NCBI GenBank assembly: GCA_030157865.1 | Contig: JAOATY010000024.1 | Location: forward strand, 1-45,001 | Direction of reading: 5' to 3' | DNA from: Candidatus Nanopelagicales bacterium | GTDB lineage: Bacteria > Actinomycetota > Actinomycetes > S36-B12 > UBA5976 | DNA: 45,001 nucleotides | Shown: positions 36,244 to 45,001 of the stretch, piece by piece | Layout of the letters: each line of letters begins with the position of its first letter | How positions within the stretch are numbered: position 1 is the first letter of the stretch | Position numbers and translations under genes: made by a program | Notes under the pieces: model-generated | The model's input: only the letters and a program-made list of their open reading frames with translations | What the model was told of the DNA's origin: nothing | Database searches by the model: none

Positions 36244-38904
36244 GTGGAATCCGCTGAAATTCGATCGAGATTTTTGAACTACTTTGAGTCCAAAGGTCAC
36301 ACGGTCGTGCCTAGCGCCAGCCTGCTGCTCGATGATCCAACTCTGCTATTCGTAAACGCCGGCATGGTTCCGTTCAAGCCTTACTTTCTAGGCGAGGCTG
36401 CACCACCATATCCGCGTGCGGTTTCAGCTCAAAAAGTTGTGCGAACCCTTGACATTGAAGAAGTTGGCAAGACAACTCGACATGCTTCATTTTTCCAAAT
36501 GTGTGGAAACTTTTCCTTTGGTGACTATTTCAAGGAACAAGCAATTCCTTACGCGTGGGAGTTATTGACTTCGCCAGTTTCTGAAGGCGGCTATGGATTC
36601 CCAGAAGACAAACTTTGGGTCACTGTCTATTTAGATGATGACGAGAGCGTCGATATCTGGCACAAAGTTGTTGGCGTACCAATGGAACGTATTCAACGAC
36701 GTGACATGGCTGATAACTATTGGTCAATGGGTGTGCCTGGACCATGTGGACCATGTTCTGAAATCTATTACGACCGTGGACCTGAACATGGCCGCGAAGG
36801 CGGACCGATCGCTGATGAAACAAGATATCTAGAAGTTTGGAATCTTGTTTTCATGCAATTCGAACGTGGCGAAGGACCAGGTAAGGAAAACTTCCCAATC
36901 CTTGGCGAACTGCCTTCAAAGAGCATTGATACCGGTATGGGCCTAGAACGCATGGCCGCACTCCTTCAAGGCGTCGACAACATCTACGAAATTGATACGA
37001 CTCGAATCATTCTTGATCGCGCTAGCGAATTAAGTGGACGCAAATACGGCTCTGATCCGAAAGCCGATGTTGCACTGCGCGTTGTTGCAGACCACGCTCG
37101 AACATGTGCGTTCTTGATTGCAGATGGTGTTTTACCAGGCAATGAAGGTCGCGGATATGTATTGCGTCGCATTCTTAGACGTGTAGTTCGCAACATGCGC
37201 TTACTAGGAACTCACGAACCGTCAATCAAGGAATTGATTGCAGCAAGTATCACTGCGATGGCACCGCAATACCCTGAACTTCTAAACGAGCAAGGTCGCA
37301 TTATGTCGATTGCTGCAGCCGAAGAAGAAACGTTCTTGAGCACACTTGAGCGTGGAACCTCAATGTTTGATTTAGCTGCGGCAGATCTAAAATCATCAAA
37401 GACCAAAGTTCTAAGTGGCGATTCCGCATTTGCACTTCATGACACCTTCGGATTCCCAATCGATCTAACTCTCGAAATGGCTGCTGAGCAAGGTCTAAGT
37501 GTTGATGAAGAGGGCTTCCGACGCTTAATGCAGGAACAGCGTTCCCGTGCCAAGGCAGATTCAGTTGCTCGTAAGAGTGGGGTCGCAGCAGTAACGGTTT
37601 ATCGCGACATCATGGGTAAGTCTGGCGTCACTAAATTCACGGGTTACACCGAAACTCAGACGGAAAGTGTCGTAACTGGCCTAGTTGTCGATGGCGTAGA
37701 TGTAAATAGCGCTGTTGAAGGCGATGAAGTCGAAGTGCTTACAGATCGCACATCTTTCTACGCTGAGGGTGGTGGCCAGCTTGCAGATCATGGCTTGATC
37801 ACACTTGGTGACGGTTCGGTTGTTGAAATTTCTGACGTACAAACTCCAGTACCTGGTCTTTATGTCCACCGCGGACGAGTTATCTCAGGTGCACCATCAG
37901 TTGGTGCGAGCGCCATTACGCAAGTAGACGTCCAGCGCAGACTTGCGATTTCACGCGCTCACACAGCAACTCACATGGTTCATAAAGCATTCCGTGAAGC
38001 ACTTGGCGAAACTGCAACACAAATGGGTTCAGAAAACTCACCAGGTCGTTTCCGCTTTGACTTCCCAAGCGCTGGCGCCGTTCCACAGTCAGTTCTAGCT
38101 GATGTAGAGGCTCGAGTTAATGAAGTTCTTTTGGACAACCTTTTGGTAACTGCCGAATTGATGACACAAGAACAGGCAAGAGCAACAGGCGCGATGGCAT
38201 TATTCGGAGAAAAATACGGTAATCAAGTTCGAGTCGTAAGCGTTGGTGATTGGGCGCGCGAACTTTGTGGTGGTACCCATACTGAGCGTTCCGGTCAGCT
38301 TGGCGTAATTACCTTCTTGTCGGAAAGTTCCATCGGTGCTGGGGTTCGACGCGTGGAAGCTTTAGTTGGTGCAGATGCCTATCGGTATCTAGCTCGTGAG
38401 CATCACTTAGTTGGTCAGCTTTCAGAAATGACCAAGGTAAGGGCTGAAGAACTACCAGAGCGAATTTCCAAAATGATGGAGCGACTAAAGGCTGCCGAAA
38501 AGGAAATTGCAAAGGCACGCACAGCTGCTTTGACCAGCAACATCGAGTCATTGGTAGGTGAGCCGGTTCGTATTGGCGAAGTTTCGCTTTACCGTTTTAC
38601 GGCGCCTGAAGGAACAGCAGCAGGTGACCTTCGCGATCTAGTTACAAACGCTAAGGGCAGCATCAAGAGTTCCAATTTTGTTCTAGTAGGCGCAACTGTT
38701 GAAGATGACAAGATTGCGATCGTTGCTACAACCGATTCAGCTGCCCGAGATAGTGGTGCATCCGCGTCTAACGTTCTTAAGGCAATGTTGCCTGCAATAG
38801 ACGGCAAGGGTGGCGGCAGCCCGGAAATGGCACAAGGTGGCGGCTCAGGATCTGCAAACCTAGACGCTGCATTCGTAGCGGCAGCAAGCGGAATCAGCAG
38901 CTAA
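36244..38904 (+). CDS. alaS: alanyl-tRNA synthetase
   Basis: The 886-residue AlaRS has the catalytic domain (FLNYFESKGHTVVPSASLLLDDPTLLFVNAGM, FGDYFKEQAIPYAWELLT), an editing domain with SRAHTATHMVHKAF and the zinc-ligand CGGTHTERSGQLG, then a coiled coil (about 720-770). A C-terminal C-Ala/DHHA1 region ends in a Gly-rich tail (GKGGGSPEMAQGGGSGSANLDAAF). I start at GTG 36244, since MESAEIR is the standard actinobacterial beginning and AAAGAG lies 9 nt upstream. The TTG at 36235 has no spacing for a binding site. The rpsD and DUF948-type genes found between rarA and alaS in several actinobacteria are absent. Confidence 0.97.
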   Translation: MESAEIRSRFLNYFESKGHTVVPSASLLLDDPTLLFVNAGMVPFKPYFLGEAAPPYPRAVSAQKVVRTLDIEEVGKTTRHASFFQMCGNFSFGDYFKEQAIPYAWELLTSPVSEGGYGFPEDKLWVTVYLDDDESVDIWHKVVGVPMERIQRRDMADNYWSMGVPGPCGPCSEIYYDRGPEHGREGGPIADETRYLEVWNLVFMQFERGEGPGKENFPILGELPSKSIDTGMGLERMAALLQGVDNIYEIDTTRIILDRASELSGRKYGSDPKADVALRVVADHARTCAFLIADGVLPGNEGRGYVLRRILRRVVRNMRLLGTHEPSIKELIAASITAMAPQYPELLNEQGRIMSIAAAEEETFLSTLERGTSMFDLAAADLKSSKTKVLSGDSAFALHDTFGFPIDLTLEMAAEQGLSVDEEGFRRLMQEQRSRAKADSVARKSGVAAVTVYRDIMGKSGVTKFTGYTETQTESVVTGLVVDGVDVNSAVEGDEVEVLTDRTSFYAEGGGQLADHGLITLGDGSVVEISDVQTPVPGLYVHRGRVISGAPSVGASAITQVDVQRRLAISRAHTATHMVHKAFREALGETATQMGSENSPGRFRFDFPSAGAVPQSVLADVEARVNEVLLDNLLVTAELMTQEQARATGAMALFGEKYGNQVRVVSVGDWARELCGGTHTERSGQLGVITFLSESSIGAGVRRVEALVGADAYRYLAREHHLVGQLSEMTKVRAEELPERISKMMERLKAAEKEIAKARTAALTSNIESLVGEPVRIGEVSLYRFTAPEGTAAGDLRDLVTNAKGSIKSSNFVLVGATVEDDKIAIVATTDSAARDSGASASNVLKAMLPAIDGKGGGSPEMAQGGGSGSANLDAAFVAAASGISS

Positions 38905-38907
38905 TAA

Positions 38908-39363
38908 ATGATCACAGGTGTTCGCATTGGTCTTGATGTTGGCTCGGTGCGAATAGGTGTCGCTAAGTGTGACCCTCATGGAATGTTAGCTACGCCATTG
39001 ATAACTATCGCTGCGGGCACAAACGCCTTGGGCGAAGTCGCTGACCTCGTAGCTGAACATGAAGCCATATGTGTCTACATTGGAAAACCAATTAGTTTGG
39101 CCGGCAAAGACACAGCCAGTACGCAATCTGCCATTCAGTTTGCCCAAGAGCTTGTAGTTTTACTGAAAGATTCACGAACTGAAGTCCGCATGATCGACGA
39201 AAGACTAAGTACCGTAAGTGCCCAGCGCGGAATGCAAGAGGCGGGTCGCAGCGTCAAACAAAGCCGTGATGCAATAGATCAAGCGGCTGCTGTGGTTATT
39301 TTGGAGCATGCTTTAGATTCCGAGCGTCATTCTGACGGATTAGTGGGAGAGGTAGTTGATTAG
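38908..39363 (+). CDS. ruvX: Holliday junction resolvase-like / pre-16S rRNA nuclease YqgF
   Basis: This 151-residue RNase H-like protein has RIGLDVGSVRIGVAKCDPHGMLATPL, a middle YIGKPISLAGKDTAST, and DERLSTVSAQRGMQEAG followed by KQSRDAIDQAAAVVILEHAL. The E. coli homologue matures the 16S rRNA 5' end, and some family members cut branched DNA. Three nucleotides separate it from alaS and three from mltG; this alaS-ruvX-mltG-aroE order is typical of actinobacteria. Confidence 0.94.
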   Translation: MITGVRIGLDVGSVRIGVAKCDPHGMLATPLITIAAGTNALGEVADLVAEHEAICVYIGKPISLAGKDTASTQSAIQFAQELVVLLKDSRTEVRMIDERLSTVSAQRGMQEAGRSVKQSRDAIDQAAAVVILEHALDSERHSDGLVGEVVD

Positions 39364-39366
39364 TGC

Positions 39367-40479
39367 ATGAGCAACATTGACCTTTTTAGCAACTCTTCGC
39401 CAGCTGAACCAAAGCCATCAAGGAAGCAGTCCAAAAAGAAGTCGCTCGGCAAAACCATTCTTGTTGTGGTGGTAATTGTCGCAATCATTGGTTTACTGAC
39501 GCCAAAACTCATGTCTCGACTTTCTGGTGCACCAGATTTTCCTGGTCCAGGTTCAGGTTCAGTTCAGGTTCAAATTGATCCGGGCGAGACTTTGGCCCAA
39601 ATTGGAAACAATCTAAAGGCTCTTGGTGTCGTCGCCTCCGTCGATGGCTTCATCGATGCAGCGAACGATAATCCCGATAGTGCCTCAATTGCTCCAGGTG
39701 CGTACAACTTGCTACTTGAAATGAAAAGTTCTGATGCAATTTTGGCCCTACTTGATCCAGCCAATCGAGTTGTGACCAAGGTTGTAATTCCTGAGGGTAA
39801 ACGCGTGAGTTGGACGATCAATACGCTTGCCACAGAAACGGGGATACCGCTTGCGGACTTTGAAGCGGCCGTAGCAAATGCTGGCAACTTAGGGCTGCCA
39901 GATTATGCAGATGGAAATGCGGAAGGTTTCCTATTTCCGGCTACTTATGAATTTGCACCTGGCATGACGGCTGAGCAAATGATCAGCGAGATGATTGCTC
40001 GATTCAATGCAGAGGCAAAGTCAATTGATTTAGAAGCCAGAGCTAAAGAGATGGGCCGAACTGCCTACGAAATCATTACTGTCGCTTCATTACTTGAAGT
40101 TGAAGGTCATCCAAGAGATTTCACCAAGGTTGCTCGCGTGGTTTACAACCGATTGGCTGAGCCGATGCCTCTGCAATTTGATTCCAGCGTTAACTACGGT
40201 CTTGGCAAGACAGATGTAATTCTCACAACCGAGTTACTTAATGTGGATACTCCGTACAACGTGTACCTGCGTCCTGGATTGCCTCCAACACCGATTGATA
40301 GTCCGGGAGCTGAAGCCTTAGAGGCTGCGTTAAACCCAGCAGCAGGAGATTGGATCTACTTCATCACAATCGATTTGAACACTCAGGAAACTAAGTTCAC
40401 TCGATCATATGAAGAGTTCTTGGTTTACAAGGATGAGTTCTTAGCTTTCTGTGATGCAAATCCTGGTGTGTGCTTCTAA
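39367..40479 (+). CDS. mltG: endolytic peptidoglycan transglycosylase MltG
   Basis: MltG cleaves nascent glycan strands near the membrane. The 370-residue protein has a Lys/Ser-rich cytoplasmic tail (1-27), one membrane helix (LGKTILVVVVIVAIIGLLTPKL, about 27-48) and an extracytoplasmic LysM-like/YceG domain. It shows IPEGKRVSWTINTLA, GFLFPATYEFAPGMTAEQMI, the catalytic Glu region IITVASLLEVEGHPRDFTKVARVVYNRL, LQFDSSVNYGLG and PYNVYLRPGLPPTPIDSPG. The start is ATG 39367, 3 bp after ruvX. The stop overlaps aroE by 1 bp (TAATG). Confidence 0.94.
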   Translation: MSNIDLFSNSSPAEPKPSRKQSKKKSLGKTILVVVVIVAIIGLLTPKLMSRLSGAPDFPGPGSGSVQVQIDPGETLAQIGNNLKALGVVASVDGFIDAANDNPDSASIAPGAYNLLLEMKSSDAILALLDPANRVVTKVVIPEGKRVSWTINTLATETGIPLADFEAAVANAGNLGLPDYADGNAEGFLFPATYEFAPGMTAEQMISEMIARFNAEAKSIDLEARAKEMGRTAYEIITVASLLEVEGHPRDFTKVARVVYNRLAEPMPLQFDSSVNYGLGKTDVILTTELLNVDTPYNVYLRPGLPPTPIDSPGAEALEAALNPAAGDWIYFITIDLNTQETKFTRSYEEFLVYKDEFLAFCDANPGVCF

Positions 40480-41294
40480 TGAGAGCCGCGGTACTTGGTA
40501 GTCCAGTTTCGCATTCGTTGTCACCAGTTCTCCACAATGCTGCCTACGCCGCATTGAATCTAGATCACTCGTACTCTGCAATCGAGACCAACGAGTCTGA
40601 ACTTGGCGCCTTTCTGGAATCCGTTGATTCAGAATGGCTGGGCGTTTCATTGACTATGCCTTTGAAAGAAGTTGCTTTTGAATTTGCAGACTCATGTGAT
40701 GAACTTGCGAAAATTACTGGGGCAATCAACGCCTTGGTATTTGGATCGGAAACAAAAGCTTTCAATACCGATGTACTAGGAATCGTAGATGCGCTGACTG
40801 AATCAGGTATTGATCAGATTTCAACAGGTGTGATCTTTGGCTCGGGAGCAACAGCGAGGTCTTCACTTGTCGCCTTGCACAGACTTGGAGCAAACCACGT
40901 TACCTGTGTCGCCAGAAATCAATCTGACATTACGCGACTCGCAGGTGTAGCTAACGACGTCGGCATTGATCTCAAGAGCACTGAATTAAGTAACAGCGAG
41001 TGGATGAGTTCTGACGTTGTCATTAACACCACACCAGTGGGTGTATTAGATGAGATTGCCCGCGAGGTTTACGCGCCATCTGGAATTCTGCTTGATGTTG
41101 TTTACAATCCTTGGCCAACTCAACTTGCTGCGTCTTGGGCGGTTACCGGGGGAGCAATTGTCTCGGGCTTAAGCATGTTGCTGCATCAGGCTGGGCATCA
41201 AGTAACACTTATGACGGGTCTACCGGCGCCAATTGCACAGATGCGAGATGCCTTAAATGCGGAACTACTATCGCGAGGATTAAGCACTATCTAG
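40479..41294 (+). CDS. aroE: shikimate dehydrogenase
   Basis: AroE reduces 3-dehydroshikimate with NADPH. The 271-residue protein shows the substrate motif SPVSHSLSPVLHNAAY, the catalytic lysine in SLTMPLKE, AFNTDVLGI, the nucleotide-binding loop IFGSGATARSSL (GxGxxA) and the C-terminal GLSMLLHQAGHQ. I start at ATG 40479 (MRAAVLGSPVSHS), the family-typical N-terminus. An upstream in-frame GTG would add only three residues. It overlaps the mltG stop by 1 bp and precedes aroC by 45 bp. Confidence 0.94.
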   Translation: MRAAVLGSPVSHSLSPVLHNAAYAALNLDHSYSAIETNESELGAFLESVDSEWLGVSLTMPLKEVAFEFADSCDELAKITGAINALVFGSETKAFNTDVLGIVDALTESGIDQISTGVIFGSGATARSSLVALHRLGANHVTCVARNQSDITRLAGVANDVGIDLKSTELSNSEWMSSDVVINTTPVGVLDEIAREVYAPSGILLDVVYNPWPTQLAASWAVTGGAIVSGLSMLLHQAGHQVTLMTGLPAPIAQMRDALNAELLSRGLSTI

Positions 41295-41339
41295 GCCTTC
41301 AATTCGGTGTTATTGACCAAAAGGTGAAAGACTAGGGTC

Positions 41340-42515
41340 ATGTTGCGCTGGTTAACCGCTGGAGAATCACACGGTCCTGCGCTTTCCGCGATCATTGAAG
41401 GCTTGCCAGCTGGCATTGAAGTTCAAACCTCAGACATTGACGCAGCTTTAGCGCGTCGTCGTCTTGGTTTTGGTCGTGGTGCTCGCATGAAGTTTGAGCA
41501 GGACGCAGTAACAATCACCGGTGGTGTTCGTCACGGTCTAACTCAAGGTGGACCGGTAGCGATAAACATTGCAAATTCCGAGTGGCCAAAATGGGAAGAC
41601 GTAATGTCTGCCGATCCAGTGTCGGCCCAAGATTTAGAAAGTGTTGCCCGAAACGCGCCACTCACTAGACCACGACCAGGTCACGCCGATTTAGCTGGCA
41701 TGCAGAAGTACTCACACACTGACGCTCGACCGATTTTAGAGCGAGCTAGTGCCCGCGAAACTGCAGCTCGAGTTGCGCTCGGCGAAGTGGCAAAGAAGTT
41801 TTTATTCCAAGCAGCTGGAATAACTGTAATGAGCCATGTCGTAAGCGTTGGCACTGTCGAAACTGATTCTGATGTGATTCCAAACTTCTCTGATTTGGAA
41901 AAGATTGATCAAGATCCCGTTAGATGTTTTTCAGAGTCCGCAAGTGCGGCGATGCAAGCAGAGATCTCTTCGGCACAATCTGATGGAGACACGCTTGGTG
42001 GCGTAGTTGAAGTTGTTGCACATGGAGTTCCAGTTGGTCTTGGTTCGCATGTGCACTGGGATCGTCGACTCGATAGCAAGCTAGCAGCGGCTCTGATGGG
42101 TATCCAAGCCATCAAAGGTGTAGAAGTCGGTGATGGTTTCGAAACTTCGCGTCGCCGAGGCTCGTTAGCCCATGATGAGATTTATCGCGAGGATGGTCAG
42201 ATTCTTCGTGAGACCGCCCGCAGCGGTGGCACCGAAGGTGGCATGAGCACGGGAGATGCAATACGAGTTCGCGCCGCAATGAAACCAATTTCAACAGTCC
42301 CACGAGCGCTTTCCACGATAGATGTGAACACTGGGGAACCAGCGACCGCTATTTCGCAACGCAGTGACGCCTGCGCAGTTCCGGCGGCTGGAGTCGTAGC
42401 CGAAGCAATGGTGGCTCTAGTGCTAGCCGAGGCCCTACTTGAAAAGTTCGGTGGCGATCACATTGCTGAAACAGCGAGAAACATCGCATCCTTTAAATCG
42501 AATTTAAGGATCTAA
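41340..42515 (+). CDS. aroC: chorismate synthase
   Basis: AroC makes chorismate from EPSP with reduced FMN. The 391-residue protein is full length: [82 protein letters not shown] and the C-terminal [16 protein letters not shown] and [17 protein letters not shown]. The FMN-binding signatures are conserved. The leader contains TTGACC and AAAGGTG. It is followed by aroK 2 bp downstream. Confidence 0.97.
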   Translation: MLRWLTAGESHGPALSAIIEGLPAGIEVQTSDIDAALARRRLGFGRGARMKFEQDAVTITGGVRHGLTQGGPVAINIANSEWPKWEDVMSADPVSAQDLESVARNAPLTRPRPGHADLAGMQKYSHTDARPILERASARETAARVALGEVAKKFLFQAAGITVMSHVVSVGTVETDSDVIPNFSDLEKIDQDPVRCFSESASAAMQAEISSAQSDGDTLGGVVEVVAHGVPVGLGSHVHWDRRLDSKLAAALMGIQAIKGVEVGDGFETSRRRGSLAHDEIYREDGQILRETARSGGTEGGMSTGDAIRVRAAMKPISTVPRALSTIDVNTGEPATAISQRSDACAVPAAGVVAEAMVALVLAEALLEKFGGDHIAETARNIASFKSNLRI

Positions 42516-42517
42516 AG

Positions 42518-43030
42518 ATGTCAACCATAGTTTTAGTTGGCGTACCTGGCGCTGGAAAAACTACTGTTGGAAAATTACTTGCTAAAGAACTCGGTTTGGA
42601 ATTCTTCGACAGCGATCAGGTAATTGAAGCCAGGGCTGGCAAGAGTGTCTCTGATATCTTTACGCAAGATGGGGAACCGGCTTTCCGCCAAATCGAACAC
42701 GACACAATCGTCGAGTTACTTAATTCAAATGATGCGGTGTTGGCACTGGGCGGTGGATCTCTAGGTAACGATGACACCCGAGCTCGCGTTAAGGCTGCTA
42801 CAGCTGTCTGGTTAGTTGCAGGTTTAGCGCAGGCCGTCGATCGAGTTGGCATGAACCGAAATCGTCCACTGCTTCTAGGTAATGTTCGCGGGCAACTTGC
42901 AGACTTAATGGCTGCTCGTGAGCCGCTTTACAAAGAAGTTGCAAAGATTGGTGTCGACACTTCGAAATTAATTCCATCTGAAGTGGTAGCAGAAATTGTT
43001 GCTGAGCTTAAGAAGATTGAAAACTTATGA
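42518..43030 (+). CDS. aroK: shikimate kinase
   Basis: AroK phosphorylates shikimate at O3 using ATP. The 170-residue P-loop kinase has VGVPGAGKTTVGKLLA at the N-terminus, DSDQVIEARAGKSVSDIFTQDGEPAFRQIE with the shikimate-binding Asp and Arg, LALGGGS, and the lid region RNRPLLLG. The length is typical. The stop overlaps aroB by 4 bp (ATGA). Confidence 0.96.
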   Translation: MSTIVLVGVPGAGKTTVGKLLAKELGLEFFDSDQVIEARAGKSVSDIFTQDGEPAFRQIEHDTIVELLNSNDAVLALGGGSLGNDDTRARVKAATAVWLVAGLAQAVDRVGMNRNRPLLLGNVRGQLADLMAAREPLYKEVAKIGVDTSKLIPSEVVAEIVAELKKIENL

Positions 43031-44115
43031 AGTCAATCCAAGTAAACGCTGAACATAGTTACCAAGTTCTTGTTGGTAGAGACATCCTTGGTGAAATCCA
43101 CGCTCACATCGAAGGTGCTACCCGAGTTGCCGTTATTCACCCGCAATCAATGCAAGCAGCGGCCGGTCAACTACGTCAGCGATTAACCGGAGTTGAATCA
43201 ATCGCAATTGAAGTTCCGGATGCAGAGAATGCGAAGACTGCAGCGGTACTTGAATTTTGCTGGATGGCTTTGGGCAAAGCAGGTTTTACTCGAAACGATG
43301 TAATTGTCTCCGTGGGCGGAGGCGCAACAACTGACTTAGCTGGATTTGTAGCTGCCACTTGGCTGCGCGGGATTCGCGTGATTCACATTCCAACCACATT
43401 GCTTGCCATGGTCGATGCTGCAGTTGGTGGCAAGACTGGGATTAATACCAACGAAGGCAAGAATCTAGTAGGTGCGATCTACTCTCCTGTAGCTGTTCTA
43501 TGCGACATGAGTTTTCTTTCCAGTCAGTCACGAGATGACTACATTGGCGGCCTAGCTGAAGTGATCAAATGCGGATTCATCCGAGATGAAGAAATCTTGA
43601 ATCTGATTGAAAGCGACTTGCTTGGAGCGCAGAGCCCAGATTGGGTGCACGCTCCGGAAATCATTGCTCGAGCAATTCAAGTTAAGGCTGATGTTGTTGG
43701 TGGAGATTTGCGCGAAACGCTTGGCACTTCGTCAGGTCGAGAGATTCTTAACTATGGACATACTTTTGGTCACGCGATTGAACGAAACGAAAACTACACC
43801 TGGCGCCATGGAAATGCGGTCAGTGTCGGAATGATGTTCGTTGCTTACTTAGCCGAACTAGCTGGGAAACTCGATCAAAGTGTTGTGGAACGGCACAAGG
43901 CCATTCTTAGTGGTGTTGGACTGCCAACAACTTACAACCGCGGCACATTTAATCAACTTCACGATTCGATGCGGATCGACAAGAAGAGCCGCGGTGCGAA
44001 GCTTCGATTTATTGTGCTGGAAAAGGTTGGTCAGCCTTCAATTCTTGAGGGTCCGGATGCGGCGTTGCTCATTGCTGCTCATGGAAAACTAGGGCAGTCT
44101 GATACTCATGCGTAA
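43027..44115 (+). CDS. aroB: 3-dehydroquinate synthase
   Basis: AroB cyclises DAHP to 3-dehydroquinate, using NAD and a divalent metal. The 362-residue protein has PDAENAKT, VSVGGGATTDLAGFVAATWLRGI, PTTLLAMVDAAVGGKTGIN, the metal ligands in LAEVIKCGFI and LNYGHTFGHAIE, and IDKKSRGAKLRFIVL. It is full length with all active-site motifs. It overlaps aroK upstream and aroQ downstream by 4 and 8 bp. Confidence 0.97.
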   Translation: MKSIQVNAEHSYQVLVGRDILGEIHAHIEGATRVAVIHPQSMQAAAGQLRQRLTGVESIAIEVPDAENAKTAAVLEFCWMALGKAGFTRNDVIVSVGGGATTDLAGFVAATWLRGIRVIHIPTTLLAMVDAAVGGKTGINTNEGKNLVGAIYSPVAVLCDMSFLSSQSRDDYIGGLAEVIKCGFIRDEEILNLIESDLLGAQSPDWVHAPEIIARAIQVKADVVGGDLRETLGTSSGREILNYGHTFGHAIERNENYTWRHGNAVSVGMMFVAYLAELAGKLDQSVVERHKAILSGVGLPTTYNRGTFNQLHDSMRIDKKSRGAKLRFIVLEKVGQPSILEGPDAALLIAAHGKLGQSDTHA

Positions 44116-44536
44116 AGTAATGATTCTTAACGGTCCAAACCTTGACCAGCTTGGCACAAGAGAGCCAGAACTTTATGGCACTTTGACGCTTGCCGGGATT
44201 GAGTCGCTATGTAGCGAGACTGCGACTGGACTCGGCTTTGAGATTGATTTTCGCCAAACCAATGATGAAGCAACTTTAATCGGTTGGTTACATGAGGCCG
44301 CGAAGGAAAAACTTCCTGTAATCATGAACCCTGCTGCATTTACTCACTACTCAGTTGCAATCCGCGACGCAGCAGCCATGCTTTCAGCGCCATTGATTGA
44401 GGTTCACTTGAGTAATCCAATTGCGCGCGAAGAATTCCGCCACACATCTTTGATATCGGGTATTGCAAAAGGCACCATTAGCGGGTTTGGTGCTCAGTCA
44501 TACGTATTGGCTTTAAATGCCTTAGCTAAGTTGTGA
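44108..44536 (+). CDS. aroQ: type II 3-dehydroquinate dehydratase
   Basis: AroQ dehydrates 3-dehydroquinate to 3-dehydroshikimate. The 142-residue type II enzyme has LNGPNLDQLGTREPELYG with the catalytic Tyr/Arg loop, DFRQTNDEATLIGWLHEA, the NPAAFTHYSVAIRDA segment and the catalytic His region IEVHLSNPIAREEFRHTSLIS. The ATG overlaps the end of aroB by 8 bp. The stop overlaps the next gene (GTGA). Confidence 0.95.
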   Translation: MRKVMILNGPNLDQLGTREPELYGTLTLAGIESLCSETATGLGFEIDFRQTNDEATLIGWLHEAAKEKLPVIMNPAAFTHYSVAIRDAAAMLSAPLIEVHLSNPIAREEFRHTSLISGIAKGTISGFGAQSYVLALNALAKL

Positions 44537-45001
44537 CTTTAGCTCGCATTAGCCGGCTGCAAAAGCAGATTAACCCTGGCCAACACTTTCTTGTAACAAA
44601 TCTCAGCAACGTTCGTTACTTAACGGGATTTACCGGATCTAATGCCGCGCTTCTTGTGAGCAAAGACAATGCAATTGTGGCTACGGATTCTCGGTACGAG
44701 ATTCAAGTGCGAGATCAGGTGCCTGAATTTGAGGCGGTGATCGGACGCAACTTTCCAGAGTTGCTCATTTCAAAGTTGCCTAGGTCAGAGGTTCTTCTCG
44801 AAGGTAAACACCTTTCCATCGATACCTTTCGTCACTTAGAGAGTTCGTACGATCATAGTTTCACGAGTGCCTCTGGAGTAATCGAAAAATTGCGCGCTGT
44901 GAAAGATGAATCAGAGATTGCTTTGATTAAGACTGCGTGCGAAATTACAGTTCGATCATTCTTAGATGTCATTGAATCCGTGAAGTCAGGGCAGACCGAA
45001 A
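44533..45001 (+). CDS. Xaa-Pro aminopeptidase (M24 family), 3' truncated by window edge
   Basis: Starting at GTG 44533, which overlaps the aroQ stop by 4 bp, 156 codons are open to the window end. The product begins MTLARISRLQKQINPG and contains NVRYLTGFTGSNAALLVS, DSRYEIQVRDQVP, and IEKLRAVKDESEIALIKTACEI. These are characteristic of the creatinase N-terminal domain of M24 prolidases and Xaa-Pro aminopeptidases. The metal-binding catalytic domain lies beyond the window. In many actinobacteria a pepP/pepQ-like gene followed by efp ends the aro operon, which agrees. Confidence 0.88.
   Translation, partial: MTLARISRLQKQINPGQHFLVTNLSNVRYLTGFTGSNAALLVSKDNAIVATDSRYEIQVRDQVPEFEAVIGRNFPELLISKLPRSEVLLEGKHLSIDTFRHLESSYDHSFTSASGVIEKLRAVKDESEIALIKTACEITVRSFLDVIESVKSGQTE

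Noticed and set aside
1-45001. Mobile elements, prophage, CRISPR, defence or toxin-antitoxin systems
   Set aside because: No transposase, integrase, direct-repeat array or defence protein was found. All genes are core housekeeping with uniform base usage, so the tRNA cluster does not seem to be an integration site in use.

Overview
The window is a dense stretch of actinobacterial housekeeping chromosome. Base composition looks moderate (mid-40s to about 50% GC by eye, not computed). Actinobacterial markers are the phosphatidylinositol mannoside block (pgsA, acyltransferase, pimA), DUF3000, a TIGR02611 protein, and the order thrS-HIT-pgsA-acyltransferase-pimA-pdxS-pdxT-yebC-ruvCAB-secDF-apt-relA. 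The moderate GC, 1-8 nt gene overlaps and near absence of spacer suggest a streamlined actinobacterium, for example a freshwater acI / Nanopelagicales type. That taxon is an inference. No stretch over 300 bases lacks a gene. I see no insertion sequence, prophage, CRISPR array or toxin-antitoxin pair.

Layout. 1-57: tail of a TrmA-like RNA methyltransferase. 98-3125: aconitase behind a perfect 18-bp palindrome, then a small unknown ORF. 3217-6946: dxs facing ribonuclease D and DUF3000. 7013-8244: EamA transporter facing msrB. 8300-9371: minus-strand unit tRNA-Gly, tRNA-Cys, tRNA-Val and a RibD-C-type reductase. 9404-11852: pabB, pabC and a TIGR02611 membrane protein. 11946-18756: thrS, HIT and the PIM lipid genes, interrupted on the minus strand by a degenerate elongation-factor-G-like gene. 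18816-23356: vitamin B6 synthase (pdxS, pdxT), yebC and ruvCAB with a LexA box. 23455-28953: secD, secF, apt, bifunctional relA. 28957-31037: minus-strand DUF349 and cyclophilin. 31117-38904: metallo-hydrolase, hisS, aspS, rarA, alaS. 38908-45001: ruvX, mltG, aroE, aroC, aroK, aroB, aroQ and the start of an Xaa-Pro aminopeptidase.

How the genes work together. Five successive shikimate steps (aroB, aroQ, aroE, aroK, aroC) make chorismate, which pabB and pabC divert toward folate. pgsA, the acyltransferase and pimA build the inner leaflet PIM anchor. ruvCAB, rarA and ruvX concern recombination and replication forks. secD/secF power protein export. relA sets the stringent response.

I found no clearly new multi-gene system. 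The most interesting items are the decayed EF-G-like protein lacking its P-loop, the palindromic operator at acnA, and a recurring TAGACT/TANNNT -10 element that often sits 6-8 nt before a start codon and implies leaderless transcripts.
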